Shown piece by piece: positions 11,405 through 23,700 of a stretch of DNA of 64,000 nucleotides; position 1 is the stretch's first letter, and each line of letters begins with the position of its first letter. The DNA comes from Zizania palustris (Eukaryota; Streptophyta; Magnoliopsida; Poales; Poaceae). The stretch spans positions 62,292,642 through 62,356,641 of the forward strand of contig JAAALK010000283.1 of the NCBI GenBank assembly GCA_019279435.1. The letters run 5' to 3'. A program made the position numbers and the translations under genes. Under the pieces are notes generated by a model that searched no databases, was not told the origin of the DNA, and worked only from the letters and a program-made list of their open reading frames with translations.

Positions 11405-11793
11405 AAAAATTCTAGTTAACTTCTGTCGGCTTTACCATAGCCGACGAAAGTTAGCTGTTTTCGGTCACATCAGTAGAAACAACTAACTTCCGTCGGCCAT
11501 GGTCAAAGTCGACAGAAGTTATGGAAGTTTGCCATGTCAGCAGAACCCCCGTAAGGCCGACGGAAGTTGGCCGACAGAAGTTACGGGGGTTCTGCTGATG
11601 TGGCAAAATACCATGATAACTTCCGTCGGCCAAGTGGAGTCAATGGAAGTTAGCCGATTTCCATCAAAATGCTTCCGCTAGCCAGATGCCGACGGAAGTT
11701 AGGCTTTTGCCGATGGAAATTAGCTTCTTCCGTCGGAGAAAGTCTAACTTCCGTCGGTTTTGGTCGACGGAAGTTTGCTGGATTCCTATAGTG
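11405..11793. repeat. Right subterminal repeat cluster and terminus of CACTA element
   Basis: At least ten direct and inverted copies of the motif near AACTTCCGTCGGC are packed into 390 bp, ending at the TATAGTG tip. Pairs such as TTCTGTCGGCTTTACC...GCCGACGAAAGTTAG can form small hairpins. Confidence 0.88.
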
Positions 11794-11879
11794 GATGGCC
11801 GTTAAAAAGGGAAAGTTGCATATATATTCTGTACTCGAAGCGCACTTACAGATTTACCTTAGAGTTGGTACAATTTGTA

Positions 11880-12795
11880 AATTTGCCTCCTAGTTATAAG
11901 GTTCTCTTGCTAATTTGCCCAATTCCTCATTTACAACAAATTTGAACTTATTTTCTTACATTTTAGCAAGAAAAATACCTCTTCTACCCTTCTTCAACCT
12001 CTCACACTCTGGGCTTGTCTTCGACCTCATACTAGTGTCTAGCCTGACTCGCGTCGATCCCGTATGCCGCCAGCCCCGTGCAATGGCGAGCTCCACCGCT
12101 GCCACAATCCCCATGCCCTCACACAACTGGAGAAAAGATCACTTTTGAAGATTGGCAATGAAACGCTCAGTCAAAAAGACGGCGGATTTTCTGTTAAAGA
12201 AGAGTCTAATTGAACACATACTGCAAATCCCTTTCCAATCCATATTTCAATCTCTTTTCGAACCATCGTCTCACAAGAACCATACAACTAAAAAAACATG
12301 AACAAAGATTTGAGAAACTATCACCAGCAGATCAAGAAATGCTCATGGAAGTATGGAGCTCCAAATCTAGCAGAACATCGCATCATTGCAAAAATCGGTA
12401 CCAAAAATCTAGCCCGTGTCGCACAGGAGCGATCCCCCACATGAAATCCCCGCGAGCGGCCGTCCACGATGCCGGATGTGGCAGTACCACCAATACAAGT
12501 GCCACTGCTCTACGGAAGCCTAGAGCACTGAGCAACGACATGCCATGGGATCGACCGCATGGTGTGGCGCTTCCGACGTCGGCGTGCGGGATCGATTTCG
12601 GAGGCAGAGCACGGGGATCGGCTGGTGGTGCGCGGGATCGGCGGCGAGGTGATGTCTAAAGTGTGAAATGTTGAAGAAGGGTAGAAGAGATATTTTGTAT
12701 GTTGAAATGTAAGAAAATAAGTTAACATTTGTTGTAAACGAGGAATGCGATAGATTAGCAAGATATCGTTATAACTACCTATACGAACTTCTTCG
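11880..12795. mobile_element. MULE-like element with long inverted repeats and captured-looking DNA
   Basis: The left arm (about 11890-12010) contains TTACAACAAATTTGAACTTA and CTCTTCTACCCTTCTTCAAC. The right arm (about 12650-12790) is its reverse complement (GTTGAAGAAGGGTAGAAGAG, TAAGTTAACATTTGTTGTAA). Arms of over 100 bp at roughly 85% identity around a GC-rich centre (12,020-12,640) are the layout of Pack-MULEs, which carry host gene fragments. The centre includes an open stretch (12210-12659), but I cannot name its origin. The outer tips and a 9-bp duplication were not found, so the borders are approximate. Confidence 0.6.
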
Positions 12796-13254
12796 TGCAA
12801 TTCAGTCCATACTCCTTTGTCTAACACTGCACATCCAAAGATCTCTTAATATTCCTAGCAAACTATTTGCAGTTTGAAACCCCACTACATGTGTATGGTA
12901 CCCATGTATAACTGCAAGCAGAATTGCGGTACGACTCGAACCACAGTTTTGTCCATGGGAAATGGATGCTGAGGAGTAAACTTACCGTTACATACTCATC
13001 TAATTTATCAAACCAAATAAATAATTGAATCATTCACCGTACATTCCATCAACCAAACAAAAAATTAAATCATTTCATATATCAAATCAAACGAGAAGAT
13101 TAAATCATCCAATCCAAAACCTTATGATCATCCTACCCATCATCGCCATCAAACCAAACAGAAGCAATAGCAAATTTTTGTCACAGATGACACATTGTTT
13201 TGGCGTCTCTGCAACTTGACTCTTTGCTAAATTAAATTAAAGGAACTATGGACA
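12796..13254. other. Intergenic, no gene seen
   Basis: AT-rich DNA with no convincing coding, RNA or repeat signal; short open frames here lack recognisable features. Confidence 0.5.
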
Positions 13255-13412
13255 ACTTTCTGAAGAACTTCTATTCTACTTGTAATTTGGGGTATAAATT
13301 TTTGGCGACCTTCTGAAGAACTTGTATTCTACTTGTAATTTGGGGTATAATTTTTTGGTGACTTTCCAAAGAACTTCTATTCTACTTGTAATTTGGGGTA
13401 TAGATTTTTGGC
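13255..13412 (+). repeat. 53-bp tandem repeat, three copies
   Basis: GAACTT recurs at 13265, 13318 and 13371, each time followed by the shared block TATTCTACTTGTAATTTGGG. Copies differ by only a few bases, implying a recent local amplification. Confidence 0.9.
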
Positions 13413-14400
13413 ATCGTTTTGAACTTAAAATTTTGACCACTAATTTTTACCAACATATATCATGAATAACTAGAAAATTCATACCATATGATCAACATAA
13501 TTGTTGTTAACTATAGAAGTAAGATAAGAAGTTTGATTTTCAATGATCCTCAGCATGGGTTGGATTCGTGCTGGGTAGGCAACTAGATCAATGCACACAT
13601 ACATGAACTAATCCTTGAGCTATAGCCATTATCAACATTGTTCTTACCTATAAGTAGAACATTTGATGATTTATCGTTTAAAAAGTGACTGATAATTTGC
13701 TATTCTGCTCTATAATTTGTAGTCAAATTATTTCACGTGCCATATATATATGAATAACAAATTATCAAATAACCAAAACATTTGAGTGACAAATAAAATC
13801 TCACGCCACAATTCAGAGTTAAAAAAATCCTGCTTTCTAAACACCCATCTACTTATAATTCATATATTTTACATTCAAATTCCTTTAAAAAAATCCTACA
13901 TTCTAAAGACCCATCGAATTATTATATTTCTCAATTCTCTAACCAAACACACGATCAAAACATTACATTTAAAAGGTGTTTGATTGAGTTTATTTTAAGT
14001 GTTATCTATTTACAGCACAAACCAATTACATTAGATTTTGTTTGGTTTAAAAGTGTTGGTATTAGATACCACAAACAATATGATAATTTGCCCATTACAC
14101 TCTAACTAAGTCAGTATCAAATTACGTTACCAGAATACACTATACTTATCAACCAGAATACATTACACTTGTTAACCAAACAAATCTAGTAATCTAATAC
14201 ATTGTTATGTAATTTATTTTATTAAGTTACTTAAACTAAACGTCACCTAAATTCATATAACCAAACAACGCATTCGGAAACTAACCTATCAATAAAAAAC
14301 AGAATATCTCATTTCATTTCTGCTCATTCACCGACCTAGTGGGGGCTAAGCCGCTAAGGGCAGGTGCAGATGCGCACGCTGGAGCACGTGTAGCTTCCTT
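13413..14400. other. AT-rich intergenic region, probable degenerate MITE at about 13975-14260
   Basis: There is no coding signal. The stretch beginning AGGTGTTTGATTGAG and ending ACTAAACGTCACCT has weakly complementary tips, flanked by TAA-like bases, and could be a decayed PIF/Tourist MITE. The 300 bp before the fucosyltransferase gene are richer in GC and include a CACGTG element near 14385. Confidence 0.35.
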
Positions 14401-14740
14401 CCTTCCTTGCCTGCCACGCACAAACTTTTTGCACCCAAAATCTGTGCGTTCTCCGATCATACTACAATTTGGCAGATTTGTAATAATTTCATATATAATT
14501 TGATAACACTTGCATTCTTAGCTTTTATTTATAATAAAAATAAACGTTATTTAGGTATTGTGAGGGATAATTTGAACAAATATTGACAACATTCCGAACT
14601 GTCGTCGCTAACGTCGCAGCTTAAACTGAGCGCGCCTGCCGATCCCATCGAACCACCACTCCCCGCATCTCTTGCTCTCTCGGACCGCGACTCCTCCCCC
14701 ACCGATCGCTGGATCCGCTCGAGATCCAAATCTAGCGCGC

Positions 14741-17700
14741 ATGCCCGAGGCGGCGGCGGCGCCGCTGCTGCCGTCGCAGGTGGCGGCGGGGGCGGCTGCC
14801 CCCTCCTCCGCTATGCGGGCGAGGCGGCGGCGCAGGGGGTGGCGCCGCCCGCGGGGGCTGCTGCTGTGGGGCGCGCTGGTGGCCTTCTTCTTCGTCATGA
14901 ACTGGTGGATGTTCTCCCGCCTCCAGGACCCCGCCGCGCCCCCGCGTTTCCGACTCCGCCGACACCCGCCCCGCGCCGCCGCCGCCGCCGCCAACGCGTC
15001 GCTCTCCACGCTGGTAAGGACGTCGCTTCGCTTCCCTTAGGAGGTAGTTGAGTGGATCCGATCCGGCTTCCTTGAAAGCGTGACTACTCGGTAGTTACGG
15101 TAGCTAGCAATTATGCTGCTTTGGTTAACTGAGGCTGTGTGGATTTGTCATTTCACAGTCGAGCTTGGTTTTGGGCTGTGTGAGTGTGCCATTTCGCAAT
15201 CTAGCTTGTTTGTGGAGCTATTTCAGGAGTACACGGTATACCTGAAAAGTTTTGTACTAGTAAAATATTTTTCATAAAAAGATTGCCCATACCATATTTA
15301 ATATTTTTATATCACTTTAATATTGTACCTTTGGTCAAAATTAATATAGTTTGATTGCTCGAATTTTGGTTGACAATTCTGTTTTGGTGCTTGGAGGTAA
15401 TACCTTTTTGTAAAGAAGACGAACATATATGTTGATCGATTTAATATGGCATAATTTAGTTTGTTTTGAATGGTGGCATGCTTTTGGTTGTTCAAATGTT
15501 TGAAGGAAGAAGTGGGTGGTGCTGGAAAGGGGAAGAGACCTCATCAGGTCATGCTCACCCGGTTACTTGCTTTGGCAGCCCATGCCTTGGCAGAGGTAAC
15601 ATCATAAATGCAGCTATTTTTTCTGCACATCTTCACAATTGGTTCACATGTTCGTTGAATTACACTAGTTGTAATGTATGATGCTAATCACCTAGGCAGA
15701 GACCAGGCCAGAACCCAAGGACTTGTGGAAAGAGCCGATAAATGCTACTATGTGGCGATCATGTTCTGACAAAAGGGTTTGGGAAACATCAGGTAATATT
15801 AGTTTATGTTTACTCTCAAGCTAATGCTGATGTTTTATTTGTCATTACTCTGTTGTTCTGACTTGCCTCTTTTTTCTAATTTGAAGAGGGAGCCAATGGT
15901 TACATCATGATCAGTGCAAATGGTGGAATAAACCAGCAAAGGGTGGCAGTAAGTATTCTCTTGATGGAAAGAATTATGGCATGCTTAAATTCTAACAAAG
16001 GTTAGGCTTATTTATTACCTGAAAATAGTGAATGTCATGCACTCATGCCTTCGTTTGTTTTAAGCAGTCATAATTTAGTGCAAGTTCTCTTCCAATACAT
16101 AATTAAGTACGGCTTGTCGAGACTCGAGAGACTATGCAGTAATGTTCAGTACTGAACTTGTACAGTTTTTTTTAAATGTCATATCGTGCCAAAGCAACTT
16201 GGCCAAGAAAGACAAGAATCCTTGTTGCCATGAATCAATTCAAGATTTTTTTAATTGATAGTAAGTTCAAATGTGATGGAATAAGGGGTTTTCATTGTAG
16301 TGCTAAAAGTAGTAGAATCATATTTGTATGTAATTTTAAAGATCTCTCAGTTTTGCTGCCTTGATTTGAACAGTCTGCTTGAAGGAAGCAACTGCCCATT
16401 TTTAGACTTTTTGTGAGCTATATGAAATCTTATTCAATTAATCTTTCTTCCTTTTTTTATCCATTAACAGATCTGTAATGCTGTTACAATATCTCGGTTG
16501 CTCAATGCAACTCTTGTCATTCCCAAATTCTTGTACAGTAATGTTTGGCTGGACAAAAGGTACGCTTCATTATTTCTCTACAAAGTAATCTTATTTCTTA
16601 TGTTCTGGTAGCCTGCTCCCATGATTGAATAATTTGACAAACTAAATTCAATACCTTAGCCAGTTTGGCGACATATATCAGGAAGATTATTTTATCAATT
16701 ATTTGAAATCTGATGTTCGGATTGTGAAGGAGCTTCCTGTGGAACTGCAATCCTTAGACTTAGAAGCAATCGGTAGCCTTGTAAGTTATTTCAGTTTACT
16801 GAAATGCTCTAGCATGGTTGAACAATGGTTTTGATGCCCATTCTTTATTGTCTAACTCTCTTATTATTCTGTAGGTTAATGATACAGATGTCATGAAAGA
16901 GGCAAAGCCAAGTTTATATGTAAAAAAGATACTACCAATTTTACTGAAGAATAGAGTTGTCCACTTTGTAGGATTTGGCAACCGTTTATCTTTTGACCCA
17001 ATACCTTTTGAACTTCAGGTATTACTATTTTGTGTTAATTTCTACCATTTTACCTGCAAAGGCACCTTAATGTGGAATTGCATTAATTCTATTTTAATTT
17101 TGTCACTCTAGGTTGCACAAAATACTTGTACCTGGCACCATAGTTTTACAATACATATAATGAAGCTTTTCCATAGCCTCCAATTTATATATGGGAGTGT
17201 CAGGCCCTTGATCCCAGTTTTTGGCAAAATAATTCTGAACACTACATGAACATGATTATCTGACATGTTAGCAAGGCAGAAAGAAAGCTAGGACTTGTTT
17301 GTTGCTTGGCCAATCTGCTTTTTTTTTAATTGTTAATATATAAAGTTAACAGCTTTGCTGAAGTACATGTAAGAAGCAAGAACAAAACATTGTTGCTTAA
17401 AAGATAATTAAATGTTCTGACTATAAATTTACCAACTTTTCTGCAGAGACTACGCTGCAGATGTAACTTTCATGCTCTTCGTTTCATACACAAAATACAA
17501 GAAACTGGTGCATTACTTGTAGAGAGGTTGCATGGTCATAGACCCCATCCATCGCCTTTGGAGGACAATCTTTTAGGTCATTTTGCTAGAAAATCTGTTT
17601 CCAAGGGGAACAAGAATGATGCATCGAAATATCTAGCTGTTCATCTCAGATTTGAGATTGATATGGTTGCATATTCTATGTGCTACTTTGGTGGTGGAAA

Positions 17701-20700
17701 AGAGGAGGAGGAGGAATTAGAGATGTATCGTCAAATTCACTTTCCTGCCTTGACAGAAATAAAGAAGACAACAAAGTATGTATGCCATTTTATGCATTCT
17801 GGTTAATATTTTTTCTGCCCTGCGTGTACATGAATATGAAACTATCTTCTTCCTATCCAACTTTGAAAAATCTTCCATGCCAAAGCGGAATGCTGTTTTT
17901 ATTAATGTAAAAATGTTCTTTTAGAGTTTTACCTCTGATTTTGAATTTTGATCCTCTTCGCCACTTCAATCTCTTTTCTGTCACCGGTATTTCTCACTGA
18001 CATGTGGACCCTAACCCTATTCAGTGGCAAAATGTATATGATGTTTAAGTCCAGTTTATTAGTCTATTGCCTGTACTTTGAAACAATATATATTTCTGAA
18101 ACTCTCACTATTATGTTAGGTTGCCTTCTGCTGCTTTCTTGCGATCTGAAGGCAAATGCCCCCTTGCACCTGAAGAAGCTGTGCTTATGCTTGCTGCTAT
18201 TGGTTTCAAACACAACACAAATATATACATTGCAGGTGCTGAAATTTATGGAGGGAGGCATAGGATGGCTGCCATAAGCCGTCTGTATCCTGCTTTAGTA
18301 TCTAAAGAAACCCTTCTGTCTCCATCAGAGCTTGAACAGTTTAGAAACTTCTCATCCCAGGTAATATTTTATAAGATGTATCGTTTGCCCCCTTCCATGT
18401 AGTATTGGTAGAAAAGACGAATAGTCAGTGTTGGTACAGACATACAAGGATACAAACGTTCAGCCAGAAAGCTTCAGTGTGTAAAGAACACCAAAACTAG
18501 AAAATTCAGATAGCTTGTTGAATTGTTATAATAGACCAAATCTACGCAGTCCAAGAATTACGGAAAATGCCCAGGGGGGGGGGCTGTTGGAGGTGGGGAT
18601 TGATGATTTGTTGCTGGCTATGTTCTGGGCACTCTAGGGTAAGGGTCCAAAGCAGTGTTAGAAAAATAAATCGGTGATCGGTAGCTGATCGGCCAACCAC
18701 CGAGTTAGGATTAATCAGTTAATTAGAGGATTAACTGAATTAATCGGTCTAATATTAAATATTAGAGTTATACTAATATACTTAACATACATCTCTAATC
18801 AAGTCTAGTTTTGAGTATATAAACCTGAAGGAGTATGGCTGGGAATAGAATTGTTATTGATGAAGAGCCATGCTCAGGTACATATATAGAGGCAAGGGGA
18901 TAACTACCTATAACTGAATAGCTCTAATCTAGGAGATAAGAGATAGAGATAGAGATAACCCCTTGCCAACAGATGTAACAGCCCGGCCAGGGGGATAAGG
19001 GCTGGCCGAACCCCCCTAGAGCCCACACATAACATGACACGCTAACACGCCCCCGCAGTCTGAACGTCGGTGCTTAGCCACGGACATTCAGACTGGACCG
19101 AAACTCAGTGAACACCGAAGAAGGCAGCCCTTTGGTGAAGACGTCGGCGAACTGGGATGTCGTGGGGACATGAAGGACCCGAACGACACCCATGGCCACC
19201 TTCTCACGAACGAAGTGAAGGTTGATCTCGATATGCTTCGTTCGTTGATGCTGAACTGGATTGGAAGACATGTAGACCGCACTAATGTTGTCGCAGTAGA
19301 CAAGTATGGCGCGGTGAAGCGGAGTGTGAAGCTCATGAAGAAGCTGACGGAGCCAGGAAGCCTCAGCGACGCCATTGGCCACGACGCGATACTCAGCTTC
19401 GGCACTGGAGCGGGAGACGGTGTTTTGACGTTTGGACGACCAAGAAACTAGGTTGTCACCAAGGAACACAGCGTAGCCCGAGGTGGACTTGCGAGTGTCT
19501 GGACAACCAGCCCAGTCGGCATCAGTATAGACCACCAAGTCATCCAGCGTCGATGGCCGAAGAAGAAGTCCCAGGTGCAAGGTACCCCGAATGTACCGAA
19601 GAATGCGCTTGAGAGCAGCAAGGTGAGCCTCTCGAGGATCATGCATGTGGAGACAAACCTGCTGTACGACATAGGAGATGTCAGGTCGCGTGAAGGTCAG
19701 ATACTGCAGGGCACCTGCAAGGCTGCGGTAATCTGAAGGATCGGTGACTGGAGCCCCAGAGTCGGCAGAAACTTTGGGGTTAGTGTCCACTGGCGTATTG
19801 CAAGGTTTGCACTCTGTCATGCCTGCTCGGTCTAGGATGTCAAGCATGTACTGTCGCTGAGGGAGAATCATACCATCATCATCGCGCTGAACCTGTATCC
19901 CCAGGAAATGGTGGAGCTCACCCAGATCCTTCATGGCAAATTCTTGCTGAAGAGCTGAGATAACTTGCCGTAGGAGCTGTGCTGAGGAGGCGGTGAGAAC
20001 GATGTCATCAACGTAGAGAAGCAGATATGCCATATCAGTGCCACGACGGTAGATGAACAGCGAAGTATCTGATTTGGCTTCCACGAAACCGAGGGAGACC
20101 AGGTGCGTGGCAAAACGACTGTACCAAGCATGTGGGGCCTGTTTCAGCCCATAAAGAGACTTGTTGAGGCGGCAAACAAAGTCTGGGTGAGCAGGGTCTT
20201 CGAATCCAGACGGCTGAGCTGCAAACACTGTCTCTGTCAGAGTGCCATGGAGGAAAGCATTTTTGACATCGAGCTGATGAACGGGCCACTTGCGGGAGAG
20301 AGCCAACGAGAGAACCGTGCGAACTGTGGCAGGCTTGACGATAGGGCTGAATGTCTCTGTAAAGTCAACACCTGGACGTTGAGTGAAGCCGCAGAGGACC
20401 CAACGTGCCTTGTAACGCTCCAAGGAACCGTTGGCGATGAACTTGTGCTTGAATATCCATTTACCGGTGACAATGTTGGCATGTCGTGGGCGAGGAACCG
20501 GATCCCAAGTCTGGTTTTGGATGAGAGTAGCATGTTCTTCCATGGTGGCCCGCCAATTGGGGTCGGCAAGGACACCACGGAAGGTCTTCGGGACTGGAGA
20601 CAGTGGTGTGGCATGGAACAGGGATGGTACTCGGAACCCATCCTTGGCCCGTGTCGTCATGTGATGCTGATTCACCGTTGGGGTAACGGCAATGGTACCA

Positions 20701-23700
20701 GGAGGTAGCGGCACCGGTACTGAGGGAGTAGTGGATGCCGCTGGATGAGGAGGCTCGACTGGTCGGGGACGCCTGGAGTAGACACGCAGAGCCGGTGCCG
20801 TATGTGGGAGTGCAGGAGACGTGGCATCCGCGCATGTCGCGGGGGTAGGCGTCGAGGATGAAGACGTGGCCGCGCGTGGCGCGGTGGGCGTCGAAGGACC
20901 CGTGGCTGTGCGTGGCACAACACCCGCGCGAGGTAGGGTGTGAAACCCTGGTGGAACCAGTGGCGCCGGAAGTGGTGGGTACGGTGGGAGAGGTACCTGT
21001 AGAAGACAAAAATGGCAGCCCTATAGGAGCAGCTGCCGTGTTAGGGAATTCATCTAGAAAGGTGAAGTCCGTAGCCGTGGGAGGTGAGGGTTGCTCGGCA
21101 AAGGGAAAGGTGGTTTCGTCGAAGATGACATGACGGGAGATGATGATTCTATTGGTGGTAGGATCAAGGCAGCGGTATCCCTTGTGGTGAGCAGAGTATC
21201 CCAGGAAGATACAGAGGGCGGAACGGGGCGAAAGTTTATGGGGGGCAGTGGCCGAGAGATTGGGGTAACACTTACAACCGAAGACCCGAAGATGATCGTA
21301 GGACGGCGCACTACCATGGAGGGCAAAGTGCGGGGTTGAGAAGTCAAGGGTCTTGGTGGGTAAGATGTTGAGGAGGAGAGTCGCAGTGTGCAACGCTTCA
21401 GCCCAATATGAAGGAGGCATGCCCGCCTGAAACAAAAGGGAGCGGATGACATCGTTAGTGGTACGAATGATCCGTTCGACTTTACCGTTCTGTGGGGACG
21501 TGTAGGGACACGACACGCGGAAGAGGATGCCATGTGTCATAAAGAAGGTGCGTGCGGTGGAGTTGTCAAACTCCCGACCGTTGTCGGTTTGAACGGCCTG
21601 GATGCGGGCGCCGAACTGGGTAGAGGCATAGGCAAAAAAGTTAGATAATGTCGTGAATGTGTCAGACTTCAGCCGAAGGGGGAATGTCCACAAGTAATGT
21701 GAGCAATCATTGAGAACAACTAAGTAATATTTGTAGCCAGAGACACTAACAACAGGAGATGTCCACAAGTCACAATGAATAAGAGCAAAGTTGTTCGACG
21801 TCCGAGAGGCTGAAGTACCAAAAGGAAGACGAACATGGCGTCCTAACTGACACGCATGACATATAGAATCCAAGTCTTTATTACAAGTAGGAATGGCCGA
21901 AACAAGCTTGGAGAGAGTCTCGCGACCAGGGTGACCAAGACGACGGTGCCATAGTGAAGCCGGTGTGGAGCCCGCGACAAGAGAGTGCGCCACGGGAAGC
22001 TGCAGAGGGTAGAGTGGTCCGGAGCTATTGCACCTGATGGTCACGGTCCCCGTGAGAAGATCCTTCACAGAGCAACCATAAGGGTCAAATTCCACAGAAC
22101 AGTTGTTATCGATAGTGAATTGGCGAACGGAAATAAGATTCTTGATGAGCTGTGGTGAAACAAGAACATTATTTAAAGTAAGAGAGCCAAGATGTGTCGT
22201 GCCGGTCGCGGTGACTGGCAGGAGCGAACCATTACCAACAACGATAGAGGAGGGAGAGGGATACCGCGGAATTGAAGAGTGAGAGAGGGTACCGTCATGA
22301 GAGGTCATGTGGGAGGAAGCACCTGTATCGAAATACCAGTCGCTGTTCACCGGGGGGGTGAGCGCCATGGTGCTGAAAGTGGAGGCGAGGGAGCTCTGGT
22401 CCCAAGCCGGAGCTCCTACCATGGGCTGGTGCGGTGCCTGGGAGGCCCAGGTCGACGGTGCTTGCTGTTGTGGCTGCAACAGAGGTCCGGCAGGGGTCCC
22501 GTAGGGCGGAAAAAAGGCCGGCTGATGGGGACTTTGTTGAGCCATCTACGGGATTTGTTGGGGCCCCTGGAACGCAAGCATTGCTTGCTGCTGTTGAGGA
22601 CCCATTCGACCCTGAGGGAGCTGGGCCAGGGGAGGTGTCCGTGGGCCGGGCCACATCTGGATGGACCCGGTCCACGGATTATAGGAGGGCCACGTCCCGT
22701 TGGGCCCGGTGGTTGATCCGGGGTTGGGGGAGGGGCCGCCGCCGACAGGGGCAGGGGGGCCACCTGAAGGGGTGCGGCCCTTCTTCTTCTTCTTGTTCTG
22801 CTTGGGGGCGCCGGTTCGAGGAGTGCCGCCGTCGGTTGGTGCGGGCTGCTGGGGTGCGGAGGTGCCCGTAGCGACGAGGGCGGTGGGGGTGCAGCAGGGT
22901 GCTGTACCATGTTGATCTCCTCAAGAAGAAGTTCATTGCGAACGACGGCGAAAGAGGGAAAGGGGCGCCCGCGTCGGAGGTGAACACCGATGTCCCTGTA
23001 GCGTTCGTTGAGTCCGCGGATGACGTTGAGGACCAAGGTGTGGTCGGTCACGTGTTCGCCAAGGTCGCCGAGATCGTCGGCCATCTTCTTGAAACGCTTG
23101 CAGTACTCGGTGATGGAGAGATCACCTTGCGCGAAGGCGCGAAACTTGGCGTCAAGGTGTAGTGCGCGGGTCTCCTGGTTCCCGAGAAAGTGCCCCTCGA
23201 TGGCAAGCCAAGCTTCTCGGGCGGTAGCGCGGTGGTCGATTACGACCTCAGCAAGATCAGAAGAGGTCATGCTGTAGAGCCAAGATTTGACCACGACGTT
23301 CATCTGTGTCCAGTCAGGAAGGGCCAAGGTGGCCTGGTCGCTGTAGATGTGATCTTGCAGCGAGTACTTCGTGACGGCGAGGAGGAACTGTTCGCGCCAT
23401 CTCGAGTAGTTGCTGGCTGTGTCGAGGGTGATAGGCACCAGGTTGCGGGCGTTCTGGACGGAGACCGCCTGAGCGTGGAGATTGAGGATGGCAGCTGCTT
23501 CGTGGAGGGCCATGGCGTTGGAGACGTCCAGGCCGTCCGCTGGAGGAGACGCGATGGGATCAGCCACGGCAGCGGCGTCGGCCTGAGCTTTGGCTGCTCG
23601 TGCTAGGGCAGCACGGATGCGCTCGGTGGTGGCGTCGCGATCGGATGAAGCAGCAGCGGCTTCTTCTTCGGCGGCCTAGGCTTCGGCTAGGGCGGCCTCA

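Larger units (their letters stand above)
29..11793 (+). mobile_element. Complete CACTA (En/Spm-class) DNA transposon
   Basis: The element begins CACTACAACAAAAT at 29 and ends with ...CCTATAGTG at 11793, so both tips carry the CACTA hallmark. The three bases outside each tip are identical (GAT at 26-28 and at 11794-11796), the 3-bp target duplication expected of this superfamily. Both ends carry many copies, in both orientations, of a subterminal motif close to AACTTCCGTCGGC. Inside, in order, are a tandem repeat, a foldback, a tnp2-type transposase pseudogene, a second transposon gene of the TNPA/Transposase_24 type split by a solo LTR, and a GT-rich minisatellite. Of its 11,765 bp, 3,464 bp are the nested LTR. 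Frameshifts and stops in both genes show that it no longer encodes a working transposase, although the ends look good enough to be mobilised in trans. Confidence 0.93.
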
